A stretch of DNA of 64,000 nt from Chitinophagaceae bacterium UBA4857 (GCA_002399735.1 DHEF01000056.1:4624-68623), one strand, 5' to 3'; positions 24,934 through 34,367 are shown, counted from the stretch's first letter. The notes: generated from the sequence alone by a model not told the origin. Numbers and translations: made by a program.

Positions 24934-27195
24934 TTACTGCGGTCTTGACGCTTTATTTACACCCCATGTTGTGGAAGGCGTATTGCCCATAGTAAATATT
25001 AATTCACCGCCTTTTTCAATAGTGCTATGCAAAATATAATTATTCAAATATGATTTCCCATTTAAGGTTACTGATTGTATGTAAATGTCTTTATCTGATT
25101 GGCGTTTGGTTGTAACCGTAAACTTTTTTTGTTGTTGCAACTGAATGGTAGTTGATGCAAACAAGGGGCTGCCAAAAACATACACGCCATTAGCCGGATT
25201 AACGGGATAAAAACCTAAAGCACTCAATACATACCAGGCCGACATTTGCCCACAGTCTTCATTGCCAGCGTAACCTGCTGATGTTGTGTTGTACAATTCA
25301 TTTAAAACTCTAGAAACATAGAATTGTGTTTTAGCAGGAGCACCGGCATAGTTATATAAATAAGCAACATGATGGCTGGGCTCGTTGCCATGCGCATATT
25401 GACCAATAAAACCAGATGCATTGTTATTTACATGATCGCTTTTTTTATCGATGGTAAAAAAGCTATCTAACTTTTGTACAAATTTATTATCACCTCCTAC
25501 CATACTAATCAGATTGTTTACATCATGCGGTACATACCAAAAGTATTGCCAGGCATTGCCTTCGGTAAACGGATTACCACCATTGGCGCCATACTGAAAA
25601 GGATCAAATGGTTCCAGCCATTTTCCTTTATCATCTTTTGCCTGGAAAAAATTAGTGACCGGGTTAAAAATGTTTTTATAAAAGCCGGCACGTCTCATAA
25701 AATACTGATAGTCTTCCGTTTTGTTTAACCGCTTGGCTAACTGTGCTACACACCAATCATCGTAAGCCATTTCTAATGTAATGGATACTGATTGTGTTTG
25801 AATATTTTCGGGCATATAACCATATTTTTTCCAAACATCGAAAGGCGAATTTAAGTGTGACTGCAAAGATGATTGCTTAACCGCTTGATAAGCTTTTTCT
25901 ATATTAATGCCGGAAATATTCTTTTGAATAGCATCTACAATTACCGGTATAGAGTGGTTACCTATCATACAATAATTATCCTGCCCCCATAATTGCCATA
26001 TTGGTAAGTAACCGTAAGTATCGTATTGCGAAATAAGGCTGTTTACAAAATCGGCAGTACGTTTTTTTTGTAATAAAGTGTATAAAGGATGTACAGCACG
26101 GTAGGTGTCCCATAACGAAAATGTGGAGTAATGTACAGTATTGGCAGGCAGTTTGCGTGTGGTAAAATCAGCAGCCATGTATTGTCCGTTTACATCGGAT
26201 AAAGTATTGGGCTGTATAAACGTATGGTATAATGCCGTATAAAAAATTTCCTTTTGTGTTTCGGTAGCGGTTACATTAATTTTTTGCAACTCATCATTCC
26301 ATGATTTTCTGGCGGCTTGTTTTATTGTATTAAAATTCCAACCGGGGTTTTCTGTCTGTAAATTTTGTTTTGCATTGGTAGTACTCACAGGTGAAAGTGC
26401 AACCTTAACCAATAATGGTTTTGTACTGTTACTAAATTGCAGGTAAGCTTTTACGGCGGTACCATTAACAACATTCGTTGCATTTTTTACATGGTTACCA
26501 TCGGTTAAAATACTGGTAACTATAGGCTGCGAAAACTTTGCATAAAAATATACCTTACGCAATTTTGCCCAACTGCTTACAATACGATATCCTTCTATGG
26601 TATAAGCATCAACAACTTTTATTTGTGCTTGCGTTATTCTAAAACTCCAGCTTCCTTTATCGGCAGAATGATTTAAGTCTATTAATAAGTTATTGTTTGT
26701 GTTTTGCGGATATTGGTATTGATGAAAACCGGTTCTGGTAGTAGTTGTTAATTCAGCATTAATATTATAATCATTTAACCTAACCTGATAATAACCTGCT
26801 GTTGCTTTTTCATCGTTATGAGAGAAGGTAGATACCGGTTGTTTACCATTATACAATTCACCGGTGAAAGGCATTAGCAATACATCAAACAATTCTGCTA
26901 CGCCGGTGCCACTTAAATGTGTGTGACTAAACCCATAAATTTTATCGTCGTTATAATCATAACCGGATGCAGTAGCCCAACCCGGCTCAGACCTTGTATC
27001 AGGACTTAATTGCACCATACCAAATGGCGAAGTGGCACCGGGAAAATTATTGCCGGATAAACTACCATTAACAGCACCGGTACCTATAAAAGGATTTACA
27101 TAATCAACAGGTTGTTTTACTTGTGCATGTGCGTGTGTAAATAGCAAAATAAAAATACAGGTAACAAAAAGTTTTAGAAAGTAGTTGGAAAACAT
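24934..27195 (-). CDS. GH92 family alpha-mannosidase, exported
   Basis: 753 residues with a signal peptide (VTCIFILLFTHAHAQ). The sequence is typical for glycoside hydrolase family 92: VDYVNPFIGTGA and NNFPGATSPFGMVQLSPDTR near the start, the GNEPSHHVAYLYNYAG motif and YAGNEDCGQMSAWYVLSALG in the catalytic (alpha/alpha)6 barrel. GH92 enzymes are calcium-dependent exo-alpha-mannosidases that trim mannans or N-glycans. No SusC/SusD pair is beside it, so it is not part of a full polysaccharide locus here. Likely periplasmic. Confidence 0.95.
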   Translation of the reverse strand: MFSNYFLKLFVTCIFILLFTHAHAQVKQPVDYVNPFIGTGAVNGSLSGNNFPGATSPFGMVQLSPDTRSEPGWATASGYDYNDDKIYGFSHTHLSGTGVAELFDVLLMPFTGELYNGKQPVSTFSHNDEKATAGYYQVRLNDYNINAELTTTTRTGFHQYQYPQNTNNNLLIDLNHSADKGSWSFRITQAQIKVVDAYTIEGYRIVSSWAKLRKVYFYAKFSQPIVTSILTDGNHVKNATNVVNGTAVKAYLQFSNSTKPLLVKVALSPVSTTNAKQNLQTENPGWNFNTIKQAARKSWNDELQKINVTATETQKEIFYTALYHTFIQPNTLSDVNGQYMAADFTTRKLPANTVHYSTFSLWDTYRAVHPLYTLLQKKRTADFVNSLISQYDTYGYLPIWQLWGQDNYCMIGNHSIPVIVDAIQKNISGINIEKAYQAVKQSSLQSHLNSPFDVWKKYGYMPENIQTQSVSITLEMAYDDWCVAQLAKRLNKTEDYQYFMRRAGFYKNIFNPVTNFFQAKDDKGKWLEPFDPFQYGANGGNPFTEGNAWQYFWYVPHDVNNLISMVGGDNKFVQKLDSFFTIDKKSDHVNNNASGFIGQYAHGNEPSHHVAYLYNYAGAPAKTQFYVSRVLNELYNTTSAGYAGNEDCGQMSAWYVLSALGFYPVNPANGVYVFGSPLFASTTIQLQQQKKFTVTTKRQSDKDIYIQSVTLNGKSYLNNYILHSTIEKGGELIFTMGNTPSTTWGVNKASRPQ

Positions 27196-27224
27196 AGCCT
27201 TGCAAAATCGTTTGATGAAGGAAA

Positions 27225-27251
27225 CAAAAATACTTTTGATTACTGCACCAA
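27225..27251 (-). promoter_or_regulatory. Bacteroidetes-type promoter of the GH92 gene
   Basis: On the minus strand TTG (27251-27249) and tatttttg (27232-27225) with 16 bases between; the ATG at 27195 is about 29 bases downstream of the -7 element. Confidence 0.6.
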
Positions 27252-27401
27252 TAAATGGACAAAGGAGCGAACATGATGGACTTTTACTAGCCTACCAATA
27301 TGTAAAACAGTGATTTATAGATGAAATAAAAATTGGCACCAATATTGGAATATCACTGGCGTATTGCAATACAAAATATTTAATCATTAAAAATACTACT
27401 A

Positions 27402-27779
27402 ATGAAAAAACTATTTAGTACCCTGGCAATTGTGTTACTTACTGTAAGCTTATTTACTTCTTGTAAAAAAGATGATGACCCTGCTGATAACGATTTATTT
27501 GTAGGAACTTATCGTGGAAGTGTTGCTTATACTACTGACACTGAAAACATTTCAACTGCAGACGGTTCTGTTACAGTGGTAAAGGTTGGCAATAAATACA
27601 ACTTTGCATTCTCTAATAGTATTCCTGATATTAACGGAATAGAGTTTGCACAAGATGGCGATAATACGTATATCAATATTGGTAGTACTGAAACCAGTTA
27701 TATTAGAATTACAGCTTCCTCATTAGACATCTTATATTTAAAAGATGGTAAACGTTGGACGGCTGATTGTACGAGGTAA
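27402..27779 (+). CDS. Small putative lipoprotein of unknown function
   Basis: 125 residues. The N-terminus MKKLFSTLAIVLLTVSLFTSC is a lipoprotein signal with lipid-attachment Cys21, followed by charged KKDDDPADND, a usual Bacteroidota surface or periplasm lipoprotein linker. The remaining 90 residues look like a small beta-rich lipocalin-like domain (FVGTYRGSVAYTT, GSVTVVKVGNKYNFAF, LYLKDGKRWTADCTR). No family is recognised. It is a single gene. Confidence 0.75.
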   Translation: MKKLFSTLAIVLLTVSLFTSCKKDDDPADNDLFVGTYRGSVAYTTDTENISTADGSVTVVKVGNKYNFAFSNSIPDINGIEFAQDGDNTYINIGSTETSYIRITASSLDILYLKDGKRWTADCTR

Positions 27780-27906
27780 TTATTGAGTAATGAATATTTA
27801 ATAATGAGGGTTGGTTAATTGATGAAGGAAACTTACATAATGTTCAAACAATTTGACAATTAGATGATTGGGAAATTTGGAAATGAGAGTTTACCATTTG
27901 AGTAGG

Positions 27907-28041
27907 ACACCTACACAATGCTCAATAGAATTACCGAACGACCCCGATTAAAATACGAGGTACTGCAAAGTGGCCAATAGAATTGTTGCAGCACAAGTGA
28001 GTGACACAACAGACGATGATAGTAGTAATTCAGTTGATAAC
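27907..28041 (+). repeat. Dispersed intergenic repeat, family 1: a partial copy followed by a full short-form copy
   Basis: 27907-27943 holds only the left half (cacctacacaatgctcaata, gaattaccgaacg). 27960-28041 holds a full copy: tactgcaaagtggccaatag, aattgttgcagcacaagtga, gtgacacaacagacgatgat, agtagtaattcagttgataa. Two copies in the same direction suggest repeated insertion or unequal exchange. The spacer 27780-28072 shows nothing else. Confidence 0.7.
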
Positions 28042-28072
28042 ATACAACAACATACCCCTATTGATTACATAA

Positions 28073-28103
28073 AAAAGCCCCGGAATAATACTCCGGGGCT
28101 TTT
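28073..28103. terminator. Hairpin terminator at the 3' end of yidC
   Basis: aaaagccccgga (28073-28084) pairs with tccggggctttt (28092-28103); T-rich on both strands, so it may work both ways. Confidence 0.85.
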
Positions 28104-28107
28104 AATT

Positions 28108-29970
28108 TTATTTCTTTTTCTGTTGCGCTTCACGCATTTTCTTTTGTTGTTCCTGCATTTCTTCTACACGTTGTTGCCATTTTGATTTTTGCTTTGGCTT
28201 CTTCCGGTTCTCTTCAATTTTTGCAAGTATTTTATTATGGTCAATAATATAATTCTGAATAACAAACTGCAATGCCAGCGTAATTAAGTTAGATACAGTA
28301 TAGTACCAGGTTAAGGCCGATGGTAATCTGTTAAATATAAATAATAAGAAGAATGGGAAAATGTAAGGCATCCATTTTAACAACGGATTACTTTGATCTG
28401 GCGACATGCTCATACTATAAATAGAAATAAGCAAACTGGTTAACACAGCCGTAATGGTGAATAAACTTAAGTGATCGCCCAATAAAGGAATATGGAAACC
28501 GAATTTAATGGGTGCATCAAAAGCCGATAAATCGGTTGACCATAAAAAGTCGGCACCACGTAAATCAACACTTGAGTTAAAGAAACTATACAATGCAAAG
28601 AAGATAGGAATTTGCAGTAAAGCAGGAATACAACCTCCTAACGGATTTACACCCGCTTCTCTGAACAATTTCATTTGTTCCATGCTCATTTGTTGCTGAT
28701 CGCCACCAAATTTTTCACGCAGCTTGGCTATTTCCGGACGCAACGCTTTCATTTTTGCACCGCTTAAATAACTTTTATACGATAAAGGAGAAATTAATAA
28801 ACGTATAAACAAAGTAAGTAAGGCAATTACTAAACCATAATTGCTTACAAAACCTTTAATAAAATTCCAAACCGGTAGTACAATGTAACGGTTAATAGGC
28901 TCAACAAAAGCGTATGGCCCCTGACCAAGGTTTACCAAATCTTCAAAGCCCTGACCTTCGTTTTTCAGAATTTTAAAATCAGAAGGACCATAAAAAATCT
29001 GGAAAGGAACAGTAGCGGTAGTACCTGCTGCTACTTTCAATTTCATATTAGCTGTTGACTTAACAACGGTTTGGTCTGTTTCGTTTTCAGGAATAGTCCA
29101 TTCCATTTCGCCTGAAGCAAACTTATCGTTAGCCACCAGGAAAGTATTAAAGAAACGTTGACGAACGCCTATCCATTTTACGGGGCCTTCGTTAAACTTA
29201 ATACTGTTACGTCTGATAATGGTATGGTAATCAAAATCGCCATTTTCAATATAACCTATTTGCGTATTTTCTTTTTCAAAAGACAATGATGTTTCTTGTT
29301 GGTGTGCTACATACTGCCAGGTAAGGTTTAAATCGCCTTGGGTCAATAACTGTCCCGGTTCGTTTAATATAACATCAAACCCAATCATGTAATCGTTAGG
29401 CTTGATAGTGTAACGGTGTGTAACCGCATTGGTAACATTTCCGCTATCGCCTGTATTTAATGTAAAGCTGATGGTTTGTAAACCTTCGGCCAGTTTTTCT
29501 ACAGTACCGGTTTCAAAAAACAGGTTACCAGTTTCTGAAGTTTGATTGGCTGCAGTATTAATACGATAGCTGATTTTATTAAATGCATCAGCCGCCAGTT
29601 TAACAGGAAGACTGTCGATACCTTTAAATTTTTTCAACTCAACGCCTACGGGCTGACCACCTTTGTTAGAGAAAGAAATTGTAAACAATTCGTTTTCTAC
29701 AGTGGTAATTGCTTCGGTACCATTAGCAGCTTTATCAAAGCGGCCTGCCTGAGCAATCTTTTGTTGCGAATCGGCTACAGCCTGTTGCTGACGTAATACA
29801 TTTGAATCAACTTTAGGTTGGTTGGCTCTAATAATAGAATCCTCGCGGGCTTTTTCTATACGCTGCTGCTTCTGATGCTCCGCCTGCTGCTTATTATTAA
29901 AGTAAAAGAATAAAAAAAACAATATGGCCAGTAGTGAAAAGCCAATGACGGTATTACGATCAAATTTCAT
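28108..29970 (-). CDS. yidC: YidC/Oxa1 membrane protein insertase
   Basis: About 620 residues from the ATG at 29970 (MKFDRNTVIGFSLLAILFF). N-terminal anchor helix, a coiled charged stretch, a large periplasmic domain (residues about 90-350) and the conserved 60-kDa inner-membrane protein domain with five helices (PINRYIVLPVWNFIKG, then MEQMKLFREAGVNPLGGCIP). It inserts membrane proteins alone or with SecYEG. The C-terminus is a lysine/glutamine-rich basic tail (QKKMREAQQKKK), common in YidC that binds ribosomes. The open frame extends 50 codons upstream to 30120, but that part covers the promoter and the pyrG terminator, so it is not coding. Confidence 0.95.
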   Translation of the reverse strand: MKFDRNTVIGFSLLAILFFLFFYFNNKQQAEHQKQQRIEKAREDSIIRANQPKVDSNVLRQQQAVADSQQKIAQAGRFDKAANGTEAITTVENELFTISFSNKGGQPVGVELKKFKGIDSLPVKLAADAFNKISYRINTAANQTSETGNLFFETGTVEKLAEGLQTISFTLNTGDSGNVTNAVTHRYTIKPNDYMIGFDVILNEPGQLLTQGDLNLTWQYVAHQQETSLSFEKENTQIGYIENGDFDYHTIIRRNSIKFNEGPVKWIGVRQRFFNTFLVANDKFASGEMEWTIPENETDQTVVKSTANMKLKVAAGTTATVPFQIFYGPSDFKILKNEGQGFEDLVNLGQGPYAFVEPINRYIVLPVWNFIKGFVSNYGLVIALLTLFIRLLISPLSYKSYLSGAKMKALRPEIAKLREKFGGDQQQMSMEQMKLFREAGVNPLGGCIPALLQIPIFFALYSFFNSSVDLRGADFLWSTDLSAFDAPIKFGFHIPLLGDHLSLFTITAVLTSLLISIYSMSMSPDQSNPLLKWMPYIFPFFLLFIFNRLPSALTWYYTVSNLITLALQFVIQNYIIDHNKILAKIEENRKKPKQKSKWQQRVEEMQEQQKKMREAQQKKK

Positions 29971-30031
29971 TTCTAGTAATTTATTTCCAACACTATAAAT
30001 CAGGAAGACAGCGGTGGTATTTTTAAAGCCG

Positions 30032-30039
30032 CAAAGATA
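30032..30039 (-). promoter_or_regulatory. -7 element of yidC
   Basis: tatctttg on the minus strand. It implies a leader of about 55 bases before the ATG at 29970 and rules out the longer open frame. Confidence 0.6.
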
Positions 30040-30104
30040 GGGAGTTTGAGCTGTTTTTTTGTGTGGAAATGAAGTTCGGTAACAGCTTTCAATAAATGGC
30101 ATAA

Positions 30105-30139
30105 AAAAGCCTTTTTCCATTTATGGGAAAAAGGCTTTT
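30105..30139 (-). terminator. Terminator of pyrG
   Basis: aaaagcctttttcc (30105-30118) pairs with ggaaaaaggctttt (30126-30139), 14 bp with a seven-base loop, right after the pyrG stop. Confidence 0.85.
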
Positions 30140-30159
30140 ATCATATAAAATTCTAACTA

Positions 30160-31812
30160 TTAATTATTTACGCTTTCCGATGGTTTTGCCGCTACAACGG
30201 TTGAACTACGCTCCTGCCTTTCTTTTGCAGCCTTAATAAAGCTTACAAAAATGGGCTGCGGATTTTCTACCGTACTCTTTAACTCCGGGTGATATTGCAC
30301 GCCAATAAAAAACGGATGATTGGGTAATTCAATAATTTCTACCAATCCTGTATCGGGGTTTTTACCACTGGCTTTCATACCGGCCTGCTCAAATTGAGCC
30401 AGGTATTTATTGTTAAACTCCCAGCGGTGACGGTGACGCTCGCTGATTGGCGAGTAACCATAAATACTGTGTGCCAATGTGCCGGGCTCCAATTCGCAAG
30501 GATATGCTCCTAAACGCATGGTACCACCCATGGCGGTTACCTTTTTCTGTTCTTCCATCAGGTCAATTACCGGATCTTTGGTATTGGCTACCATTTCTGT
30601 AGAATGAGCTTCTTTCAAACCAATTACATTACGGGCAAACTCAATAGCTGCCATTTGCATACCTAAACAAATACCAAAAAACGGCAGGTTGTTTTCACGG
30701 GCATACTTCACGGCCGATATTTTTCCTTCTACACCACGCAAACCAAATCCGGGTGCTACCAGTAAACCATCCAGACCAGCTAATTTTTCAGCCACATTTT
30801 CATCGGTAATATATTCACTATGAACATTTACAATTTGTACCTGACATTCATTTGTAGCACCGGCGTGGACAAAAGATTCCAGTATAGATTTATAAGCATC
30901 CTGTAACTCCAGGTATTTACCAATTAAACCAATGGTTACTTTATTTTTAGGGTATTTCAGTTTATCCAATACCTCTTTCCATTTATTCAGTTCGGGCTCT
31001 TTATAAGAAGTAATGCCAAATTTTTTCAAACAAATTACATCCAGTTTCTCACGCAACATCAACATCGGCACTTCGTAAATAGTAGGTGCATCAATCGATT
31101 CTACAACTGCTTCCGGTTTTACATTGCAAAACAGGGCAATTTTACGGCGTATTTCCGGGTTTAAAGGTCTTTCGGTACGGCATACAATAATATCAGGGTG
31201 TACACCTTCCTGGCTTAACATCCTCACACTATGCTGTGTAGGTTTGGTTTTCAGCTCTTTCGCCGCTTTCAAATAAGGTATCAGGGTTAAATGCACTACC
31301 ACTGTATCTTCTTCAGGTAGTTCCCATTGTAATTGGCGCACAGCTTCCACAAAAGGTAAACTTTCAATATCGCCAACGGTACCCCCAATTTCGGTAATAA
31401 CAATATCGTACTCGCCTTTTTGCCCCAATTGCAACATACGGCGTTTAATTTCATCGGTAATATGCGGTACCACCTGTACGGTTTTACCCAGGTAAGCCCC
31501 TTCTCTTTCTTTATTTATAACCGTTTGATAAATACGGCCGGTAGTAACATTATTAGCCTGCGAGGTAAAAATATTCAGGAAACGTTCGTAGTGTCCCAGG
31601 TCAAGGTCGGTTTCGGCACCATCCTCGGTTACATAACACTCGCCATGTTCGTACGGGTTCAATGTTCCCGGATCCACGTTAATATACGGGTCAAACTTTT
31701 GAATAGTAACCCTCATTCCTCTTGCTTGCAACAGTTTAGCCAACGATGCAGCAATAATTCCTTTACCCAACGACGATGTAACACCACCTGTTACAAAAAT
31801 GTACTTAGCCAT
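30160..31812 (-). CDS. pyrG: CTP synthase
   Basis: 550 residues, the usual length. The N-terminal synthetase domain (residues 1-270) opens with KYIFVTGGVTSSLGKGI and converts UTP to CTP with ATP; the C-terminal glutamine amidotransferase domain has the nucleophile in FFGICLGMQMA and the His/Glu pair in QYHPELKS. The last residues (KAAKERQERSSTVVAAKPSE) are a short variable tail. It catalyses the last step of pyrimidine nucleotide synthesis; pyrE lies 4 kb away. A long leader (about 150 bases) with competing hairpins precedes it. Confidence 0.97.
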   Translation of the reverse strand: MAKYIFVTGGVTSSLGKGIIAASLAKLLQARGMRVTIQKFDPYINVDPGTLNPYEHGECYVTEDGAETDLDLGHYERFLNIFTSQANNVTTGRIYQTVINKEREGAYLGKTVQVVPHITDEIKRRMLQLGQKGEYDIVITEIGGTVGDIESLPFVEAVRQLQWELPEEDTVVVHLTLIPYLKAAKELKTKPTQHSVRMLSQEGVHPDIIVCRTERPLNPEIRRKIALFCNVKPEAVVESIDAPTIYEVPMLMLREKLDVICLKKFGITSYKEPELNKWKEVLDKLKYPKNKVTIGLIGKYLELQDAYKSILESFVHAGATNECQVQIVNVHSEYITDENVAEKLAGLDGLLVAPGFGLRGVEGKISAVKYARENNLPFFGICLGMQMAAIEFARNVIGLKEAHSTEMVANTKDPVIDLMEEQKKVTAMGGTMRLGAYPCELEPGTLAHSIYGYSPISERHRHRWEFNNKYLAQFEQAGMKASGKNPDTGLVEIIELPNHPFFIGVQYHPELKSTVENPQPIFVSFIKAAKERQERSSTVVAAKPSESVNN

Positions 31813-31920
31813 AATATTTATTTCAATACAAAAAATTAAAAAAAATAGAAACCCATCCGTACTACTACGACAATTTTAAAAAAAATCTCAAAAATTCAGG
31901 AATTTAAGGCCTATCTATCA

Positions 31921-31971
31921 GACCTACAGGATGTTATTAACAGAAAAAATCTGTGAGGTCGTGCAAAGCTA
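31921..31971 (-). promoter_or_regulatory. Promoter and structured leader of pyrG
   Basis: tagctttg (31971-31964, minus strand) matches TAnnTTTG. Downstream on that strand gacctcacag (31960-31951) can pair with ctgtaggtc (31929-31921), or acaga with tctgt inside it; the two pairings share bases and exclude each other. T-rich tracts follow before the ATG. Confidence 0.45.
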
Positions 31972-32073
31972 CATGATATTATTTTCCTGTAAAAATTTAT
32001 GTGATACTAATTCCTAAATCTAAATGGCTAAGTGGTTGGTATTTTTTATTATTAACCCGGCAGCAGAATATAT

Positions 32074-32206
32074 GGCATCGTCCCTTGCTTTTAACCCCGA
32101 GATGGCCTTGTGTGTTTGCTACGGGGCGTCGCACTCTTGTGCATCTGTAACTTTACTTAGCATTATGCAAGGTGCACCCCGACTTTTCGGTGGTACGTTC
32201 CATTCG
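32074..32206 (-). repeat. Dispersed intergenic repeat, family 1 (long form), copy H, with an inserted hairpin module
   Basis: Begins ggcatcgtcccttgc, is then interrupted by a module of about 38 bases (ttttaaccccgagatggcct to gctacgggg, 32088-32126, with ccccga/cgggg arms), and resumes with gtcgcactcttgtgcatctg, cattatgcaaggtgcacccc, gacttttcggtggtacgttc. Copy G runs from cccttgc into gtcgcac without the module. Confidence 0.7.
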
Positions 32207-32255
32207 TCAATCATCATCGTGGTATGCAGCTGTCGTTTTTTTCCAATAAAGAAGT

Positions 32256-32499
32256 AGCTGTCAGGCTGAGGCACAAATAAAAGAAAGATTATTTTCTTTA
32301 AAATGACAAGAAGTTTGTCAGGCTGAGCCTGATGAAGCCCTGTAGGAGTTTTTATTCTTCTGCGTAACCCTTCGTCAAGCTCCCACGCTATGCGGGGTTA
32401 AAACAGGGTGACATTTTCAGCATAAATCGCCAAAAGCGATAGCATAATCCTGCGAAACTACAAGTTTCGCATAGCGAAAACCATTACCAAATCATCCAA
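32256..32499. other. Remainder of the 31813-32499 spacer
   Basis: No gene seen. It contains two gtcaggctgag motifs (32259 and 32318) and the block gtcaggctgagcctgatgaa ... ccttcgtcaagctcc ... acagggtgacatt, which I recall as a frequent intergenic repeat in Bacteroidota. Near 32463 a small palindrome tttcgcatagcgaaa resembles the one inside copy G. Confidence 0.5.
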
Positions 32500-33162
32500 T
32501 CACGTCTCATCCATCATTTTCTGAATAGCGTCCTTGCGTTTATAAATACGCCAGATTTGTATTAAGGCCGTAATGGCGAAAATGCTACCAATGATGTAGT
32601 TTAAAATATGTTGGTTGTTATTTATTTTATCGGCTATTAACATGCCGCCAAAAATAAAAATACAGTTACCTATAAATGTACCAATGCCAATACCAATAAT
32701 GTAACTGTTGTAGTGGCTGTTTTGTGGTAACAATACTTTTTTAGTAAATAATACCGTACTCCAGCCAAACCAAAACGGAATTTGTACCGGATTAATGGCA
32801 CACATCATAGCACCAAATAAAAAGGGGTGCATGTTGGGCAGGCCGCTCCTATCCTCTCCGTCTACTGTTGGGTGCATGGCTGCATAAAAACTGGCAATGG
32901 CCAAGGCCAGTACAATGGCCAGGGTTATCCATTCCAACGCCTTTAATATTTTCTCCTGCTTGCGTACCCAGTCCATGGCTACTAAAGAAATACGCACATA
33001 AACAATCTCCACTAATAAAGAACCAATTGAAAACAGTATTGCCGCAGTAATACCCTGATAAACCGATATTTTCATAGCCAGAATGTTCAGCGTACCCAAA
33101 GGCAAAGAGCCTACAAAGCTTACCAACATGCCTACAAAAAATATCTTTATCAGTTTGTTCAT
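32500..33162 (-). CDS. LysE/RhtB-type transporter
   Basis: 220 residues with six predicted membrane segments. The opening FFVGMLVSFVGSLPLGTLNILAM and the CAINPVQIPFWFGW stretch fit the LysE exporter superfamily, whose members export amino acids or related solutes. There is a hydrophilic loop (MHPTVDGEDRSGLPNMHP) in the middle. It lies 89 bases downstream of the ATP-grasp gene in the same direction, so joint transcription is possible. Substrate unknown. Confidence 0.8.
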   Translation of the reverse strand: MNKLIKIFFVGMLVSFVGSLPLGTLNILAMKISVYQGITAAILFSIGSLLVEIVYVRISLVAMDWVRKQEKILKALEWITLAIVLALAIASFYAAMHPTVDGEDRSGLPNMHPFLFGAMMCAINPVQIPFWFGWSTVLFTKKVLLPQNSHYNSYIIGIGIGTFIGNCIFIFGGMLIADKINNNQHILNYIIGSIFAITALIQIWRIYKRKDAIQKMMDET

Positions 33163-33251
33163 TGCTAGAAGTTCATGGTTAATTGTTAATGGTTCATCGT
33201 TAATATGTAGTCCGTTTAATTAGCATATCAGCACATTATCAAATTAGCTAA

Positions 33252-34292
33252 TTAATCATATTGTTCCAGCACTTTAAAGTGTTTGCGGGCATCCTTTAAA
33301 AATTCCTTGCCTCTTTTGTACGACCAGTATGGCGTACCATTATCGTTATTGTACTTACTTATTTTGTACAAAGCTTTCCAGTGTTGTAATATGGTACCGT
33401 AGGCTTTCCAAATACTCATGCCGCAATCGTAAATATGATTGGGCTCGGCACCGCAACCATTGAACTCAATTATCTGAAAGTTTTTACCGTCTTTCAATTC
33501 TTCTATCGATCCGGTTTTAATATCGTAACGGCCATAATAAAAGGTGGTATGATGGCTTAACGCATCAAACACTTCGTGCATGCGGGCATTAATTTCGTTA
33601 TGCAGGTTGGTAAATTGTGCGCCACGATTATGGTTACCTGCATAGGACAAATAAAATATTTCACCGGCAGTTACTACCCTATCAAAACGATGGCCATGGC
33701 GGTGTTGCATTTCCTCCATTCTGAATTTTGCCCTGCCATCGTTGGCTACCAATTCTTGTAAGGTTTGTTTACCATCGCCTACTACATGCAATAATTCTTT
33801 GTGTATAAAACCACTTACTGTTCCTTTTTGCTCCCAGGGATAACGGTAGTAAAACACACTTACTTCTACCGGTAAATCAATTAAGTCCTGTACAATGTAT
33901 TCTACGGGTATGCGTTCGTGGTATTTAAATAACTGTTCTTCGCTATCAATTTTACGAAACAAAATACCCTTCATACCCACATCGGGCTTTACAATAAACG
34001 GATAAGTAAATCCTGCTGCTTTTATTGCTTCCAGTACTTCGTTAAAGGGTAATGTATTTAATATATAAATGGTACGTGGTACCAGAGTATCGGGTAACTG
34101 GTCGTACATTTCTTTTTTGCCTTCGCCTTCAAAGCCGCCAAAGGTAATAGTAGGATTAGATGGCGTAAAAAACCATAAGGAGCGGCTACGTAAACAATAC
34201 CATAGCCAAACGGGTGCTATAGGTGCATAAAGGACATAAAAATTCCACAGTTCCCAGTTAAACAGTCGTTGAAAAAACTTTTTTATTGCCAT
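33252..34292 (-). CDS. ATP-grasp / D-Ala-D-Ala ligase-like protein of unknown substrate
   Basis: 346 residues. The N-terminal 40 residues look amphipathic or membrane-associated (LWNFYVLYAPIAPVWLWYCL). From about residue 95 the ATP-grasp fold is seen: YPFIVKPDVGMKGILF (ATP-binding lysine), VEYIVQDLIDLPVEVSVFYY, and the metal-binding FNGCGAEPNHIYD near residue 275. ATP-grasp enzymes join a carboxylate to an amine or thiol through an acyl phosphate. I recall such membrane-linked ATP-grasp proteins in Bacteroidota without known function. A LysE-type exporter follows, so product export is conceivable (inference). Confidence 0.75.
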   Translation of the reverse strand: MAIKKFFQRLFNWELWNFYVLYAPIAPVWLWYCLRSRSLWFFTPSNPTITFGGFEGEGKKEMYDQLPDTLVPRTIYILNTLPFNEVLEAIKAAGFTYPFIVKPDVGMKGILFRKIDSEEQLFKYHERIPVEYIVQDLIDLPVEVSVFYYRYPWEQKGTVSGFIHKELLHVVGDGKQTLQELVANDGRAKFRMEEMQHRHGHRFDRVVTAGEIFYLSYAGNHNRGAQFTNLHNEINARMHEVFDALSHHTTFYYGRYDIKTGSIEELKDGKNFQIIEFNGCGAEPNHIYDCGMSIWKAYGTILQHWKALYKISKYNNDNGTPYWSYKRGKEFLKDARKHFKVLEQYD

Positions 34293-34367
34293 GCTACTGT
34301 TGTAAAAATTGGTGTAATCTGTTTAAGTATGATACTCTAGCAATATGCTCCTCAATTCAAATACGTA

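Noticed and set aside
29971..30120. 50-codon N-terminal extension of yidC
   Set aside because: It runs over the yidC promoter element and the pyrG terminator; the conserved YidC start is at 29970.
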